DNA from: Roseibacterium beibuensis
Lineage (GTDB): Bacteria > Pseudomonadota > Alphaproteobacteria > Rhodobacterales > Rhodobacteraceae
Reading direction: 5' to 3'
DNA: 64,000 nucleotides
Assembly: GCF_039542305.1 (NCBI RefSeq)
Contig: NZ_BAABHW010000005.1
Location: 186,001-250,000, forward strand
Numbering within the stretch: the first letter of the stretch is position 1; each line of letters starts with the position of its first letter. Positions 42,732-51,022 of this stretch are shown in pieces. A program made the translations under genes and the position numbers. The notes beneath the pieces are model-generated. The model saw nothing but the letters and a program-made list of their open reading frames with translations, was not told the DNA's origin and did no database searches.

Positions 42732-44276
42732 TCAGAGCGTCGCCAGAACGGACGGCAGGGCCTCGGGCAAATCCTCGGCGATCAGGCCGGGACCGACGGC
42801 GCGCGCAGCCTCGACATGCAGCCATGCGGCGGATGCCGCGGCCTCGACGGGCGCAAGACTCCGCGCCAGCAACCCCGTGATCAACCCCGCCAGAACATCG
42901 CCCGCCCCTGCCGTCGCCAACCAAGGCGCGGCGCGGTCATAAGCGGCGGCATGGATGGCGGCCCATCCATCGGGTGCGGCGATCACCGTATCGGGTCCCT
43001 TGAGCAGAACGACCGCGCCGGCCCGCGCCGCCGCGTCGCGGGCGGCATCGACGCGGGAATAGGCCGGCCCGGTGTCCGGCTCGCCGCGCAACCGTTCGGC
43101 CAGATCGGGGAAGAGACGTGCGAATTCGCCATCGTGGGGCGTAAGGACTGCCCGGTCGTGCAGCCGCGTGAAGAGCGCCGGAGGGTCCTCGGCGAAGGAG
43201 GTCAGCGCATCGGCGTCCAGCACGACCGCGCGGTCCTGGTCCTGCAACGCCGCGCCGATCAGCACGCGCGTCGCCTGCCCCACGCCGAGGCCCGGCCCGA
43301 GGCAGAGCGCGTTCAGCCGTCCATCCTCCAGCAGCGCGGCCAGATCCTCGGCCCCGTCGCAGCGGCGCAGCATGATCGCGGTCAGTTGCGCCGCACATTC
43401 CATCAACGCCGATCCGGGCGCGGCCACGGTCACCAGGCCCGCCCCCACCCTGAGCGCGGCGCGCGCCGCCATCCGCGCCGCGCCGGTGCGCCCCATCGGA
43501 CCGGCCAGGACCAGCGCGTGCCCGTGGTCGTATTTGTGACCGGCGCGTTTTTGGACCGGACCGGGGCGCGTCACCAGCCGGATCGCGTCGCTCGGCGGTG
43601 AGGGCTGGCGCAGGCCGATATCCACGATATCGAGCGCGCCGCACTCCTCGGGGCCATCGGCAAGGTAGTGCCCCGGCTTGGCCGTGTGGAAGGTCACGGT
43701 CAGATCGAACGAGTGCGAAAGGCCCATGCGCCGCCCACTGTCGGAACAGAGGCCCGACGGGATATCTACGGCGACGGCCGCGAAGCCGAGCCCGTGGTCG
43801 CGCAGCTCCAGCATCTGGGCGAAGGCATGGCTCAACGCCTCGCTCAGCGGGCGCGCGAGGCCGGTTCCGAACACGGCATCGACGAACAGATCGGGGGGTG
43901 CCGCCCGGACCGCGGCGAACTCTGCCTCGGACAGGTCCGCAAGGTTCAGGACGCCCCCGCGTTCTATCCATCGGCGGTGGTTTTCGGCGGCATCGGGCGG
44001 CAGTCTGGCCGGGTCCCCCAAGGCCCGGACCGACACCTGCCAGCCCCAATCGTGCAGCAGGCGGGCGATAACATAGCCATCGCCGCCATTGTTGCCCGGC
44101 CCGCACCAGATCACGGCGCGGCGCGGGGCGGCGGCCAGGTCGGGCCAGCGCGCGAAGATCGCGTCGACCACCCCGCGCCCGGCGCGCTCCATCAGGGCGA
44201 GTCCCTCTGCGTGCCCGGCGGCCATCTCGGCGCGCTCGAAATCCCGCATCTGCGCGGCGGTCAGAAGCCCCGTCAC
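42732..44276 (-). CDS. nnr: Bifunctional NAD(P)H-hydrate repair enzyme
   Basis: The 514-residue protein has the N-terminal epimerase domain (YjeF_N: GPGNNGGDGYVIARLL, DAVFGTGLARPLSEAL) and the C-terminal ADP-dependent dehydratase domain of the carbohydrate-kinase type (HALVLAGPMGRTGAARMAAR, CLGPGLGVG, VLTPHDGEFARLFPD, ATAGAGDVLAGLITGLLARS). It repairs hydrated NADH and NADPH. Both domains look intact. It ends 6 nt from the convergent Hint gene. Confidence 0.95.
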   Translation of the reverse strand: MTGLLTAAQMRDFERAEMAAGHAEGLALMERAGRGVVDAIFARWPDLAAAPRRAVIWCGPGNNGGDGYVIARLLHDWGWQVSVRALGDPARLPPDAAENHRRWIERGGVLNLADLSEAEFAAVRAAPPDLFVDAVFGTGLARPLSEALSHAFAQMLELRDHGLGFAAVAVDIPSGLCSDSGRRMGLSHSFDLTVTFHTAKPGHYLADGPEECGALDIVDIGLRQPSPPSDAIRLVTRPGPVQKRAGHKYDHGHALVLAGPMGRTGAARMAARAALRVGAGLVTVAAPGSALMECAAQLTAIMLRRCDGAEDLAALLEDGRLNALCLGPGLGVGQATRVLIGAALQDQDRAVVLDADALTSFAEDPPALFTRLHDRAVLTPHDGEFARLFPDLAERLRGEPDTGPAYSRVDAARDAAARAGAVVLLKGPDTVIAAPDGWAAIHAAAYDRAAPWLATAGAGDVLAGLITGLLARSLAPVEAAASAAWLHVEAARAVGPGLIAEDLPEALPSVLATL

Positions 44277-44467
44277 AGGACTCGCCCGGGCCTGAGATTC
44301 AAAACTGCTGTATTTTTGTGCGCCATGCTCAATCCTTGATCGCCATTCGCGGAATCCCGCGTCGGTTTGCCCAACGAACAGGCTAGCCGATGGACGGCCC
44401 GGTCACAAAGTGGTGTCACGGGTCCGCGCGGCACACGCTGCGGTCAAAGGCGAGGAGACACCCAAAG

Positions 44468-44806
44468 ATGAAAAAGATCGAGGCGATCATCAAACCCTTC
44501 AAGCTCGACGAGGTGAAGGAGGCTCTGCAGGAGATCGGCATCCAGGGCCTGTCTGTGACCGAGGTAAAGGGCTTTGGCCGCCAGAAGGGCCACACGGAGC
44601 TGTATCGCGGTGCGGAATACGTGGTGGATTTCCTGCCCAAGGTGAAGATCGAGGTCGTTCTGGCCGACGATCAGGCCGAGGCCGCGATCGAGGCGATCAT
44701 CGCGGCAGCCAAGACCGACAAGATCGGCGACGGCAAGATCTTCGTCTCCGACATCAGCCGCGCCATCCGCATCCGCACGGGCGAAACCGACGAGGACGCC
44801 CTGTAA
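44468..44806 (+). CDS. glnB: Nitrogen regulatory protein P-II
   Basis: The 112-residue trimeric signal protein has the PII pattern, with the uridylylation Tyr51 in the T-loop (YRGAEYVVDFLPKVK), the B-loop GDGKIFVSDIS and the C-terminal RIRTGETDEDAL. It reports 2-oxoglutarate and ATP state to glutamine synthetase and the Ntr system. It is the first gene of the glnB-glnA pair. No clear sigma-54 site was found in the 191-bp upstream region. Confidence 0.97.
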   Translation: MKKIEAIIKPFKLDEVKEALQEIGIQGLSVTEVKGFGRQKGHTELYRGAEYVVDFLPKVKIEVVLADDQAEAAIEAIIAAAKTDKIGDGKIFVSDISRAIRIRTGETDEDAL

Positions 44807-44906
44807 GCGATTTTCGCGGTCGGCCCGCGCCAGGGCTGGCCACATGCTGCAACCTGTTCGGGCCCTGCGCCCGGCGATCCGACCAAAACGTCAAGGGAAG
44901 GTCACG

Positions 44907-46313
44907 ATGAGCAAAGAAAACGTATTGAAGATGATCAAGGATGAGGATGCGGCCTATGTCGACATCCGCTTCACCGATCCGCGCGGCAAGCTGCAGCACG
45001 TCACGGTGATGTCCGATCAGGTCGACGAAGACTTCCTTGAGGAAGGCTTCATGTTCGACGGCTCGTCGATCGCGGGCTGGAAAGGCATCGAGGCATCGGA
45101 CATGAAACTGATGCCCGACACCGAAAGCGCCTATGTCGATCCCTTCTACGCGGAAAAGACCATCTGCCTGCACTGCTCGGTCGTCGAGCCCGACACGGGC
45201 GAGCCCTACAACCGCGACCCGCGCGGCACGGCCCAGTTGGCCGAAGCCTACCTGAAGTCCTCGGGCATCGGTGACGCGGCCTATTTCGGCCCCGAAGCCG
45301 AGTTCTTCCTGTTCGATGACGTCCGCATCTCGGTCGAGATGAACAAGGTGTCCTACGAGGTCGACGCCCAGGACGCATCCTGGAACGGCGACACCGAGTA
45401 CGAGATGGGCAACATGGGCCATCGTCCGGGCATCAAGGGCGGCTATTTCCCGGTCAACCCGACCGACGCGGCGCAGGACCTGCGCTCGGAAATGCTGTCG
45501 ACGATGAAGCAGATCGGCATGAAGGTCGACAAGCACCACCACGAGGTGGCCTCGTGCCAGCACGAGCTTGGCCTGATCTTCGACAGCCTGACCAAGCAGG
45601 CCGACGAGCTGCAGAAGTACAAGTACATCATCCACAACGTGGCGCATGCCTACGGCAAGTCGGCCACCTTCATGCCCAAGCCCATCTCGGGCGACAACGG
45701 CACCGGCATGCACGTCAACATGTCGATCTGGAAGGACGGCAAGCCGCTCTTTGCCGGCGACAAGTATGCCGACCTGTCGGATGAGGCACTGTACTTCATC
45801 GGCGGCATCCTGAAGCACGCCAAGACGCTGAACGCCTTCACCAACCCGTCCACCAACTCCTACAAGCGCCTGATCCCCGGCTTCGAAGCCCCGGTTCTGC
45901 GCGCCTACTCGGCCCGCAACCGGTCGGGCTGCGTCCGGATCCCGTGGACGGAATCGCCGAAGGCCAAGCGCGTCGAGGCCCGCTTCCCCGACCCGTCGGC
46001 AAACCCCTACCTGTGCTTCGCCGCCCTGCTGATGGCCGGCCTCGACGGCATCCAGAACAAGATCCACCCCGGCGAGCCGTCGGACAAGGACCTGTACGAC
46101 CTGCCGCCCGAGGAACTGGCCGGCATCCCGACCGTCTGCGCGTCCTTGCGCGAAGCCCTGGAGGCGCTGGAAGCCGATCACGACTTCCTGCTCAAGGGCG
46201 ACGTGTTCACGAAGGACCAGATCGAGGGCTACATGGAACTCAAGTGGGAAGAGGTCTACGCCTTCGAACACTGCCCGCACCCGGTCGAGTACAAGATGTA
46301 CTACTCCTGCTGA
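44907..46313 (+). CDS. glnA: Glutamine synthetase type I
   Basis: The 468-residue enzyme makes glutamine from glutamate and ammonia. It has the GSI signatures MFDGSSIAGWKGIEASDMKL, KPISGDNGTGMHVNMSIWKD and the adenylylation site Tyr397 in KDLYDLPPEE, exactly the E. coli position. ATG 44907 follows AAGGGAAGG. It lies 100 nt after glnB and ends with a strong terminator. Confidence 0.97.
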   Translation: MSKENVLKMIKDEDAAYVDIRFTDPRGKLQHVTVMSDQVDEDFLEEGFMFDGSSIAGWKGIEASDMKLMPDTESAYVDPFYAEKTICLHCSVVEPDTGEPYNRDPRGTAQLAEAYLKSSGIGDAAYFGPEAEFFLFDDVRISVEMNKVSYEVDAQDASWNGDTEYEMGNMGHRPGIKGGYFPVNPTDAAQDLRSEMLSTMKQIGMKVDKHHHEVASCQHELGLIFDSLTKQADELQKYKYIIHNVAHAYGKSATFMPKPISGDNGTGMHVNMSIWKDGKPLFAGDKYADLSDEALYFIGGILKHAKTLNAFTNPSTNSYKRLIPGFEAPVLRAYSARNRSGCVRIPWTESPKAKRVEARFPDPSANPYLCFAALLMAGLDGIQNKIHPGEPSDKDLYDLPPEELAGIPTVCASLREALEALEADHDFLLKGDVFTKDQIEGYMELKWEEVYAFEHCPHPVEYKMYYSC

Positions 46314-46333
46314 TCGCGGGTCACGGAACAGGG

Positions 46334-46363
46334 AAAGGGGCGCCGGTTCGGCGCCCCTTTTCG
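46334..46363. terminator. Terminator after glnA
   Basis: AAAGGGGCGCC (46334-46344) pairs perfectly with GGCGCCCCTTT (46350-46360) over a 5-nt loop, with T residues after it and A residues before it, so it can serve glnA and the convergent minus-strand gene. Confidence 0.88.
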
Positions 46364-46383
46364 TTTGTGCGGTTAGGTCGCGA

Positions 46384-46998
46384 TCAGCAACCGTCGTTGA
46401 AAACACCCGGCAGATCGAAGCCCGGCGCACACAGGATGCCGCCCCAGTGATAGGCCTGCTGGCCATTGGGCATCTGGATCAGCCAGAAGCTGAAGCCGTT
46501 GAAGAACTGGCCCGAATCCTCGATCAGCGTCACCGGCGTACCTTCGGGCAGGCTGCCCACGTCCTGGAACTGGACGCCCGGCCCCGCCCGCAGGTTGCCG
46601 CCGAAGGAGAAGCCCGCGAAGGTCTGAACCGGCACCCCGATCGTACCGCCGCCGGGGGTGGAAGTCGCCACCACGCGGCAGGACAACTGCACGCCCTCGG
46701 CAATGAAGAACACCTGTCCCTGATGCTCGATGAACTCGACCCCGGAGCCCGGATCGGCATAGCGGCTGCCGCTGCCGGACACGGCGGGTTGCAGGATCAG
46801 GCGCCGCTGCTGCCCGGTCGCAAGTTGGGTGACGTCGGCGCCGACGACATCCTCTTCGTCGAAATAGGTGGCGCGGATGCCGATGCCGTCATGGCTGCCG
46901 CAATCATATTCCGTGTTCGCCTGCGCGGAAGCCGCAAAGATGAGGCCCCCGAAAGCGGCAAGTATCATGTGTTTCAACAAATCAATTCCCCTGTTCAC
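46384..46998 (-). CDS. Secreted protein with MliC-like and SH3-like domains
   Basis: The 204-residue protein has a signal peptide (LLKHMILAAFGGLIFAASAQA split as LLKHMILAAFG and GLIFAASAQA). Residues about 30-108 resemble the lysozyme-inhibitor MliC fold (TEYDCGSHDGIGIRATYFDE, SGSRYADPGSGVEFIEHQGQ, VQLSCRV) with two Cys placed for a disulfide. Residues about 120-204 look like a bacterial SH3 domain (AGFSFGGNLRAGPGVQFQDV, LPEGTPVTLIEDSGQF). A role in binding peptidoglycan or a lysozyme is inferred. The start is GTG 46998 or a TTG at 46977. Confidence 0.7.
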   Translation of the reverse strand: MNRGIDLLKHMILAAFGGLIFAASAQANTEYDCGSHDGIGIRATYFDEEDVVGADVTQLATGQQRRLILQPAVSGSGSRYADPGSGVEFIEHQGQVFFIAEGVQLSCRVVATSTPGGGTIGVPVQTFAGFSFGGNLRAGPGVQFQDVGSLPEGTPVTLIEDSGQFFNGFSFWLIQMPNGQQAYHWGGILCAPGFDLPGVFNDGC

Positions 46999-47054
46999 GC
47001 GTAAAACAGGGAAAGCCTACACCGATCCGAGCAGCTTGCGCGCGGAATCTGTCT

Positions 47055-47264
47055 TCAGAAGCGTGTAAACCGGCGTGCGGTGCGCATCATCTGCCGCGCG
47101 TTGCGCTGGGTGTTGCGCAGGCTGGCGCGCTGCTCGGGCGATGGTTCTTCGCCGGGCTGCCCGCCATTGCGGCGGCGGGCGATCTGTTCGACCCCGGCAT
47201 CGACGCCCTTGTGCACCAGCTTGTTGATCAGCGGGCGCAGGATCATGTGAAGAATGCGGTCCAT
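47055..47264 (-). CDS. Small basic protein of unknown function
   Basis: The 69-residue protein begins MDRILHMILRPLINKLVHKG and ends with a strongly basic region (TQRNARQMMRTARRFTRF). The N-terminal helix is amphipathic. ATG 47264 is preceded by AGAAGGGG. No family is recognised; related genomes usually have tat genes after scpB, which are not seen here. Confidence 0.6.
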   Translation of the reverse strand: MDRILHMILRPLINKLVHKGVDAGVEQIARRRNGGQPGEEPSPEQRASLRNTQRNARQMMRTARRFTRF

Positions 47265-47373
47265 GGGCGGTGCCCCTTCTGCTCTGGTTGTCGGGGTCTC
47301 CCCGGTTCTTGCGACGCAATATAACACCAATCTGGCGAAAATCAGGCCCCCGCCCCGCCGATACGTTGCGCGA

Positions 47374-48060
47374 TCAGAGATCGTCGTCATCCTCGGCCTC
47401 GGGTCCGTCTTCGCCGAACATGTCGCCCGTGTCATCCCGCGGCAATTCCGGGCCTTCTGCATCGGGCGGGCGGCTTTCCAGAAGCCCGGCCTCGCGCAGT
47501 TCCTTCAGCCCCGGCAGGTCGCGGGCGTTTTCCAGCCCGAAATGGTCGAGGAACCCCTCGGTCACGACATAGGTGACGGGCCGGCCCGGAGTCATGCGCC
47601 GGCGGCCGAACCGCACCCAGCCCAGATCGATCAACTGGTCCACCGTGCCGCGGCTGACCGAGACGCCGCGGATCTCTTCGATCTCGGCGCGGGTGACGGG
47701 CTGGTGATAGGCGACGATGGCCAAGGTCTCGATCGCGGCGCGCGACAGTTTCCGCGTCTCGACGGTTTCACGCGCCATCAGGAAGCCGAGGTCGGGCGCG
47801 GTGCGGATCGCCCAGGCATCGCCCACGCGCACCACGCCCACACCCCGCCCCTCGTAGCGGCGGCGCAGCAGTTGCACGGCCTCGGCCGGGTCGCAGCCAT
47901 GGGGCATGCGCGCGGCCATCTCGGCGACCGACAGCGGCTCGGCGGTGGCAAACAGCATCGCCTCGACCATGCGCTCCTGCTCGCCCAGGGGCGGGGCGCG
48001 GAACAGGCTTTCCTCGGTCGGCGCGCGGCTGTCCTCGGGCGTTTGCGGTGTTTCGGTCAT
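47374..48060 (-). CDS. scpB: Segregation and condensation protein B
   Basis: The 228-residue protein has the two winged-helix domains of ScpB (EQERMVEAMLFATAEPLSVA, LSRAAIETLAIVAYHQPVTR, AEIEEIRGVSVSRGTVDQLI) and an acidic tail (GEDGPEAEDDDDL). It works with ScpA and SMC in chromosome condensation. The ATG overlaps the scpA stop by 4 nt. Confidence 0.94.
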   Translation of the reverse strand: MTETPQTPEDSRAPTEESLFRAPPLGEQERMVEAMLFATAEPLSVAEMAARMPHGCDPAEAVQLLRRRYEGRGVGVVRVGDAWAIRTAPDLGFLMARETVETRKLSRAAIETLAIVAYHQPVTRAEIEEIRGVSVSRGTVDQLIDLGWVRFGRRRMTPGRPVTYVVTEGFLDHFGLENARDLPGLKELREAGLLESRPPDAEGPELPRDDTGDMFGEDGPEAEDDDDL

Positions 48061-48854
48061 TCCTCTCTCCGGCGGAGGTGAATGGGCGCGAAGGTCTCGG
48101 ATTGGCGGATCTCGACGCGGCCGGCCTTCACCAGTTCCAGCGAGGCGGCGAAATGGGCGGCGGTGGCGGCGCGGCGGCGTTTCGGGTCCATCTGCCAGCC
48201 ATCGGGCAGGTAGCTCATCAGGTCGGTCCATTCACCGGCGAAGCCGACCAGCGGGCGCAGGCGGTCCAGCGCCTCTTCCATGGTGAAGACGTCTTCGCGG
48301 TCCATCACGTAGGGGCGGAAATCGTCGCGGGTGCGGATGCGGGCATAGGCCTGCAACAGGTCGATCAACCCGGCGGTGTAGGTGACGGATTTGGCCGTGG
48401 TCATCACCTCGGGCGCGCCACGGGGAAAGCGGTCGCGGCCAAGGCGATCGCGGGCCATCAGCTTGGCCGCGCAGTCGCGCATGGCCGACAGGCGTTCCAG
48501 CTGGAAGGCAAGATGGGCCGCCATATCCTCGGCCGAGGGCCCCTCCTCGGTCGGGTCGGGCGGAAGCAGGAGGCGCGATTTCAGGAACGCCAGCCAAGCC
48601 GCCATGACAAGGTAATCGGCGGCCAGCTCAATGCGCAGCTTGCGCGCCTTCTCGATGAAGACGAGGTATTGCTCGGTCAGCGCGAGGATCGAGATCTTGC
48701 GCAGGTCCACCTTCTGCGTGCGCGCCAGCGACAGGAGCAGGTCGAGCGGCCCCTCGAACCCGTCCACGTCGACGATCAGCGCCTCGGCCGCGCGGCGCGA
48801 GGCGACGGCATCCCAGTCGGGCGCGTCGTTTGCCGGGGTCGGCGTGTCAGCCAT
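48057..48854 (-). CDS. scpA: Segregation and condensation protein A
   Basis: The 265-residue kleisin has IVDVDGFEGPLDLLLSLART, KVDLRKISILALTEQYLVFI, LAADYLVMAAWLAFLKSRLL and the C-terminal winged-helix region. It bridges the SMC heads and binds ScpB. ATG 48854 overlaps the nagZ end by 8 nt. Confidence 0.94.
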   Translation of the reverse strand: MADTPTPANDAPDWDAVASRRAAEALIVDVDGFEGPLDLLLSLARTQKVDLRKISILALTEQYLVFIEKARKLRIELAADYLVMAAWLAFLKSRLLLPPDPTEEGPSAEDMAAHLAFQLERLSAMRDCAAKLMARDRLGRDRFPRGAPEVMTTAKSVTYTAGLIDLLQAYARIRTRDDFRPYVMDREDVFTMEEALDRLRPLVGFAGEWTDLMSYLPDGWQMDPKRRRAATAAHFAASLELVKAGRVEIRQSETFAPIHLRRREE

Positions 48855-49863
48855 AGACCTCTCCGTCCAGAAGGTCGGAAAGGTCGGCCTCGGCGGCCTC
48901 GATGTCAAGCGGCTGGCGGCGGTTGCGCAGCGCCAGCGCGGCCTCGCCCATGGCGATCTCGGCGCTGTCGAGGTCGCCCGCACCGACCACGACCTGCTCC
49001 ATCTCGGCCCGGTCGCCGTTGCAATGCAGGATCAGGTTGCACCCGGCGGCCCGCGCCCGCGTGGCGCGCTCGCCGATGGGGCCGGGCAAGGCGCCCATGG
49101 ACAGGTCGTCGGTCATCAGAAGGCCGGTGAAGCCGATCTCGGAGCGGATCATCTCGATCATGGCGGACGAGAGGGTGGCGGGCACCTCCTCGTCGAGCGC
49201 CTCATAGACGATATGGGCCGTCATGCCCAAGGGCAGGTCCACCAGTGGTTTGAAGGCCGCGAAATCGGTGCCGCGCAACTCGTCCGCCGAGGCGGTGACG
49301 CGCGGCAGGTCGAGATGGCTGTCCACCTCGCCCAAGCCATAGCCCGGCAGGTGTTTGAGCACCGGCAGCACGCCGCCGTCGAACAGCCCCTCGGCCACGG
49401 CGCGGGCGGCGCCGATCACCGCGTCGGGCGTGGTGCCATAAAGGCGGTTCAGGAGAATCGGATGCGTCGTGTCGCGCGCCACGTCGGCCAGCGGCATGCA
49501 GTTCACGTCAATGCCCACCTCGCGCAGTTCATGCGCGATCAGGCGCGCGCGCAGATACATCGTGCGGGCGGCCTTGCCCGGCCCGGCCTGCGCCATCTGG
49601 TCGAGCGCGGGGCGCCACTGCCGCCAATATGGCGGGCGCATGCGCTGCACGCGGCCCCCTTCCTGGTCGATCAGAACGGGGGCGTCGCGGCCCACGGCCT
49701 CGCGCAGATCCTCGGTCAGGGCGCGCAGTTGCGCGGGATCCTCGATGTTGCGGGCGAAAAGGATGAAGCCCCAGGGCTGCACTTCGGCGAAAAAGTCGCG
49801 CTCTGTCGGCCCGAGGGTCGGCCCGGACGGCCCGAGGATCGTGGCCGAGATCGCCGTGGTCAC
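48847..49863 (-). CDS. nagZ: Beta-N-acetylglucosaminidase
   Basis: The 338-residue glycoside hydrolase family 3 enzyme has LIDQEGGRVQRMRPP, the substrate-loop motif KHLPGYGLGEVDSH and the nucleophile Asp in LLMTDDLSMGAL. It removes GlcNAc from cell-wall turnover products. The start is GTG 49863, one nt after the preceding gene's stop. Confidence 0.94.
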   Translation of the reverse strand: MTTAISATILGPSGPTLGPTERDFFAEVQPWGFILFARNIEDPAQLRALTEDLREAVGRDAPVLIDQEGGRVQRMRPPYWRQWRPALDQMAQAGPGKAARTMYLRARLIAHELREVGIDVNCMPLADVARDTTHPILLNRLYGTTPDAVIGAARAVAEGLFDGGVLPVLKHLPGYGLGEVDSHLDLPRVTASADELRGTDFAAFKPLVDLPLGMTAHIVYEALDEEVPATLSSAMIEMIRSEIGFTGLLMTDDLSMGALPGPIGERATRARAAGCNLILHCNGDRAEMEQVVVGAGDLDSAEIAMGEAALALRNRRQPLDIEAAEADLSDLLDGEVYG

Positions 49864-49864
49864 G

Positions 49865-50923
49865 TCAGCGAACCGTGACGGGGATGCAGGCGGCCCCTTG
49901 CGCCACCAGCGCGGCGCAGAACCGGCGCGAGGCGGCCAGATCGTCGAAGCCCGCCGCGCGCAGGCGGTAGAAGCGCTGCCCGCCGGAGGAGGCCTCCTCG
50001 ATCACGCGCGGGCGGCCCGCCATGAAATCGGGGAAGCGGCTTGAAAGACGGTCCCATTCGGAGCGCGCGATTTCGGCGGTATCGAACGCGCCCAATTGCA
50101 CCAGCCGCGTGCCGTCGGGCAGGTCGGCGGGGGCGATCTCTCGCACGCCGGTGCCGCCGGGGGTGCTGACCTCCAGCGCCACGTCTGCGCTGTTGCCCGC
50201 CAGAACGGCGGGCGCATCGGGGTTCACGGCGCGGGCGAAGCCGGCGGGGCGGATCATCGGGCGCAGCGAGGTGCGCACGCCCGGAACCGAGGCGGGGATG
50301 ACGGCGAATTGCGGCTCGGCCGGGGCCGCAGCGGGTTCAGGCGTGGGATCGGCCGCCGCGATCTCGGCTGTGACGCCCTCGTCCGGGGCGACGGCGGCTG
50401 CCGGGGGCGTCTCGTCCAGGGGGACGCTCGAGGCCAGAAGGCGTTCGATCAGGGCCTGCGTCGCGTCCGGCACGGACGGGCCCGCGGGCGCAGGGGCCGC
50501 GGCGGGTTCGGGCGCGGGTGCCGCGACGGCCGCGGCGGAGGCATTGTCGAAATCAAGCTCCTGCAACTGGACCGGCGGGGGCGCGAGGACAAGCTGGTCG
50601 GGCACCGGCGCGGCCTCTTCCCCTTCGGCAAGGCGATTGACGGCAAGGCCCTGGTGCGGGGCCTGCGTGCCGCCGGGATCTTCGGGGGCGACGCGCATCG
50701 GGCCTTGCAGCGCCCGCACGACCGGCACGCCGGACACGTCGCGCATGGTCAGCTGCCAGCCCCAGACGCCCAGGCCGACCACGAGGCCGATCGACACCAG
50801 CGCCCCGGCCCAGTTGACCAGGGTCCCGATCGTGGACGCGCCACGCTGGGGGGGATGCTCGCCATAGGCGTCGTAGTCGCGATAAGACTCCGCGTCGTCT
50901 TCGAAATAATCGATATCCGCCAT
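49865..50923 (-). CDS. SPOR-domain membrane protein
   Basis: The 352-residue protein has a cytoplasmic acidic N-terminus (ADIDYFEDDAESYRDYDAY), a single membrane helix (IGTLVNWAGALVSIGLVVGL), a long Ala/Pro-rich periplasmic linker and a C-terminal SPOR domain (GTRLVQLGAFDTAEIARSEW, RFYRLRAAGFDDLAASRRFC). SPOR domains bind denuded glycan at division sites. It lies between argS and nagZ in the same direction. Confidence 0.88.
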   Translation of the reverse strand: MADIDYFEDDAESYRDYDAYGEHPPQRGASTIGTLVNWAGALVSIGLVVGLGVWGWQLTMRDVSGVPVVRALQGPMRVAPEDPGGTQAPHQGLAVNRLAEGEEAAPVPDQLVLAPPPVQLQELDFDNASAAAVAAPAPEPAAAPAPAGPSVPDATQALIERLLASSVPLDETPPAAAVAPDEGVTAEIAAADPTPEPAAAPAEPQFAVIPASVPGVRTSLRPMIRPAGFARAVNPDAPAVLAGNSADVALEVSTPGGTGVREIAPADLPDGTRLVQLGAFDTAEIARSEWDRLSSRFPDFMAGRPRVIEEASSGGQRFYRLRAAGFDDLAASRRFCAALVAQGAACIPVTVR

Positions 50924-51022
50924 GCCTGCCCTCAACTTCGCGCCCCGTGCCTCGGGCGTGCAAAGCACGGACCCGGCCGGGGTGACTTGACTGCTCGTCC
51001 CGGCCGTCGTGGCGTTTTCGCC

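Noticed and set aside
44277..44467. Sigma-54/NtrC sites before glnB
   Set aside because: No GG-N10-GC element or NtrC dyad of acceptable quality could be seen.
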